Origin: Termitomyces sp. T153
Taxonomy: Eukaryota > Basidiomycota > Agaricomycetes > Agaricales > Lyophyllaceae
Direction of reading: 5' to 3'
Assembly: GCA_018296165.2 (NCBI GenBank)
Contig: JACKQL020000034.1
Coordinates: forward strand, 310,001-374,000
Length of the DNA stretch: 64,000 nt
Every line of letters begins with the position of its first letter. Within the stretch, counting starts at the first letter, position 1. The position numbers were made by a program, and so were the translations under genes. The notes under the pieces are model-generated. The model did not search any database and was not told where the DNA came from. It saw only the letters and a list, made by a program, of their open reading frames with translations. This document shows, in pieces, positions 62,394-64,000 of the stretch.

Positions 62394-62906
62394 ATGTCTA
62401 GCAATCCAAACCTCTTCTGCTCCAGACAGGAAAAATTTGATGGATACAACTTGATATCCTTGAAAAAAACCATTGTCAAAGCTACCCATAGCTGTGGAGT
62501 GTATGGATACCTCACTGGCAAAAGAAGCCAACCATTCACAAATCCCATCCCATCAAAACCAAAACCACCACTGACATCACCCATAAAATACCAGCACCTG
62601 GTGGAGGAACACAAACCCAATGCTGACCAAATGGCTACAGCACAACACATATGTTTGAAGCATAGTAACAGTCAATGTCATGAATACCATAGGTGCTGGT
62701 GTCAGACTTGATGGCAAAGTAGCAGATGTGTAGAAGTCACTGACCAACATACATGATCCAAGATCAGACCTCAGACTGATCCAGGCCAAGGAGGAACTAG
62801 CAGCCATGCTTGAAGCATGATAACACTCAATGTCATAAACCCCATAGGTGCCAGTGTCAGACTTGATGGAAAAGCAGCAGATGTGTGGAAGTCACTGACC
62901 AACATA
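62394..62906 (+). pseudogene. gag: Ty1/copia gag fragment with internal duplication
   Basis: Starts MSSNPNLFCSRQEKFDGYNL, a copia-type gag N-terminus (the FDGxN..Wk and GYLxGxxxxP blocks: KKTIVKATHSCGVYGYLTGK). After a frameshift: NVMNTIGAGVRLDGKVADV, stop, KSLTNIHDPRSDLRLIQAKE ELAAML, a well conserved block. The segment around 62652-62752 is then repeated at 62807-62906 (period about 155 bp), where the second unit reads ADVWKSLT intact. No protease, integrase or RT follows; a truncated LTR1 is adjacent. Confidence 0.78.
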
Positions 62907-62909
62907 GGA

Positions 62910-63680
62910 TGAGTTGCTAACAAAAGGTATAAGTAGCTAAGAAAGGGGAACTAAGTGATAGACAGGGGATGGGGAACAGGAAATAAGTGAAGTCAATATA
63001 AGCTGGGGGACAAATGCAAACTAGTCACTAGCTGCAGTTGCTAGTATCACTAAGTCACAAAATACTGAGAATACCTGCTGTCAGCACCCATGCTAAATTG
63101 AGTACAAGGTCATCAAGACTTGTTGCTAAGTTGTTGATGATGATGAGAGAGAGCAATAAGAAATCTGAAGCTGGTAAGCTGAGAGCTAATAAAGGAGATG
63201 ATACTCTGTTGGTTGCTTTTTGTCTCTATGTACAGGTAGTATTTATACTGTTTATAGGTATAGTATTTAGAAAGGAAATATTAGTTGCCACCAGTGACTG
63301 CATCTGCCAAAGTGTCCCTGATACATACTGTATGTCTGTATGGTAACCAAGTATTTGTATGCAATGTTGACAAGATGTATAATAAATGTCAGTAACAATA
63401 AAAGAGCATACCTAATGTCAATATCTGAGGTGTAGACACCATTCAGGTATGTTTGTAAGCAAGGCAAGAAAAATGATAAGTAAGAGGTCACATGGCCTTT
63501 AATATATCCATTTTTGAGAAGAGTTATAGTTGTTGCTAGGTAAGGTCACTAGCAATTGTTGCTAAGGAAGGTCTTGGCCTCATCATTTCAGATCCAAAGA
63601 CTAGACTCCATGTGATAGAGCTTGTGATCCAGCAGCCTTGTGGTTGCTAAAATCCTGTGCAATGGCTATATCAGAGAGTA
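62910..63680 (-). repeat. Truncated LTR1 copy (fifth)
   Basis: Minus-strand match to about positions 3235-3980 of copy C, including the TATTTATACTGTTTATAGGT (TATAAATA) region. Both LTR ends are missing. It directly follows the copia gag fragment. Confidence 0.75.
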
Positions 63681-64000
63681 TTATTTGCAATGGGACTTTT
63701 CACTACTTTGAGTGCAAGCAAATAAATCCCAAGTTCTTGGCAGTTTCTGGCCTGATTGCCATTGAGCTGACAAGTTGCCCTGTCCACACTGAGAAGGGCT
63801 GTACAACTTCATGCCTATTCTACATTGCAAACAATCGCAAGTCTTGAGTTATGGCTGGCAATATTACACACAGCTTCATAGCTGCTACTTTTCCTCTTTT
63901 GTTTCCTACTTTGTGCAATGGTGAAAAAGTCTCCATGCAGGCAGCCTCAGAATGTGGACAATTGTCATGCAACCCTAAAAGGAAGGTTAGTGCCAGTCAA
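63681..64000. other. Unassigned sequence at the window edge
   Basis: A plus-strand frame continues to 63847 (ICNGTFHYFECKQINPKFLA...) and in another frame beyond, but no family is recognised. The window ends before it can be judged. Confidence 0.35.

Noticed and set aside
1..64000. CRISPR array, tRNA, rRNA or bacterial-type operon
   Set aside because: No regularly spaced short repeats with unique spacers, no tRNA-like cloverleaf noticed, and introns plus retroelements show this is eukaryotic DNA.

Overview
The window looks like repeat-rich nuclear DNA of a filamentous basidiomycete (Agaricomycetes). The evidence is an intron-split fungal-specific kinase of the FunK1 type (57.7-61.1 kb, introns of roughly 56-95 nt), agaricomycete-style Ty3/gypsy retrotransposons with chromodomain or GPY-type integrase tails, a Helitron helicase relic and a Ty1/copia gag relic. 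I see no rRNA, tRNA or CRISPR array. A more precise placement (for example Boletales) rests only on vague resemblance of two anonymous gene fragments and is weak. Labels used below: Gypsy-0, A, A2, B, B2, B3, B4, B5, 3, 4 and 5 are my own names for element copies. LTR1, LTR2 and LTR3 are my names for three long-terminal-repeat families.

Layout. 0-17.2 kb (+ strand) is a nest. A Gypsy-0 protease fragment is cut by Gypsy-A (LTR1 type). Gypsy-A's gag is cut by a solo LTR1 and then by a complete Gypsy-B (4711-12586, exact 5-bp target duplication CTGCC). Gypsy-B is itself cut by a solo LTR1, and Gypsy-A resumes in frame at 12592 and runs to about 16.7 kb. 17.2-17.9 kb (- strand) is the 3' part of a spliced gene of unknown function. 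17.96-24.2 kb is Gypsy-B2 (-), cut by another solo LTR1. 24.2-25.6 kb is a Gypsy-B4 fragment (+). 25.6-27.8 kb (-) is a long broken coding region I cannot name, and 28.0-29.4 kb (-) is the integrase/chromodomain end of Gypsy-5. 29.9-38.3 kb (-) is Gypsy-3, interrupted in its protease by a solo LTR3. 38.3-39.8 kb holds a Gypsy-B5 gag fragment and a second LTR3. 40.0-41.3 kb (+) is a small intron-containing, CpG-containing gene of unknown function. 41.7-47.9 kb (-) is Gypsy-4, the best preserved retroelement (open gag and integrase frames). 47.9-51.1 kb is Gypsy-B3 (-) inserted in Gypsy-A2 (51.1-54.4 kb, -). 54.7-56.9 kb (+) carries a broken coiled-coil frame, a proline-rich frame and a Helitron helicase C-terminus. 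57.7-61.1 kb (-) is the FunK1-like kinase gene. 62.4-62.9 kb is a copia gag relic followed by a truncated LTR1.

How it fits together. The window is mostly an accumulation of retrotransposons that inserted into one another and then decayed, with CpG strongly depleted and many stop codons explained by C-to-T changes. The kinase gene and the 40-kb gene stand out as CpG-bearing DNA that has not shared that mutational history. The points most worth following up are a nearly identical inverted tract between Gypsy-B and Gypsy-B2 that carries 20 bp of foreign flank (signature of ectopic template copying), a conserved TTTTTAR 'shifty stop' at the gag end of five elements, and three coding regions of unknown family.
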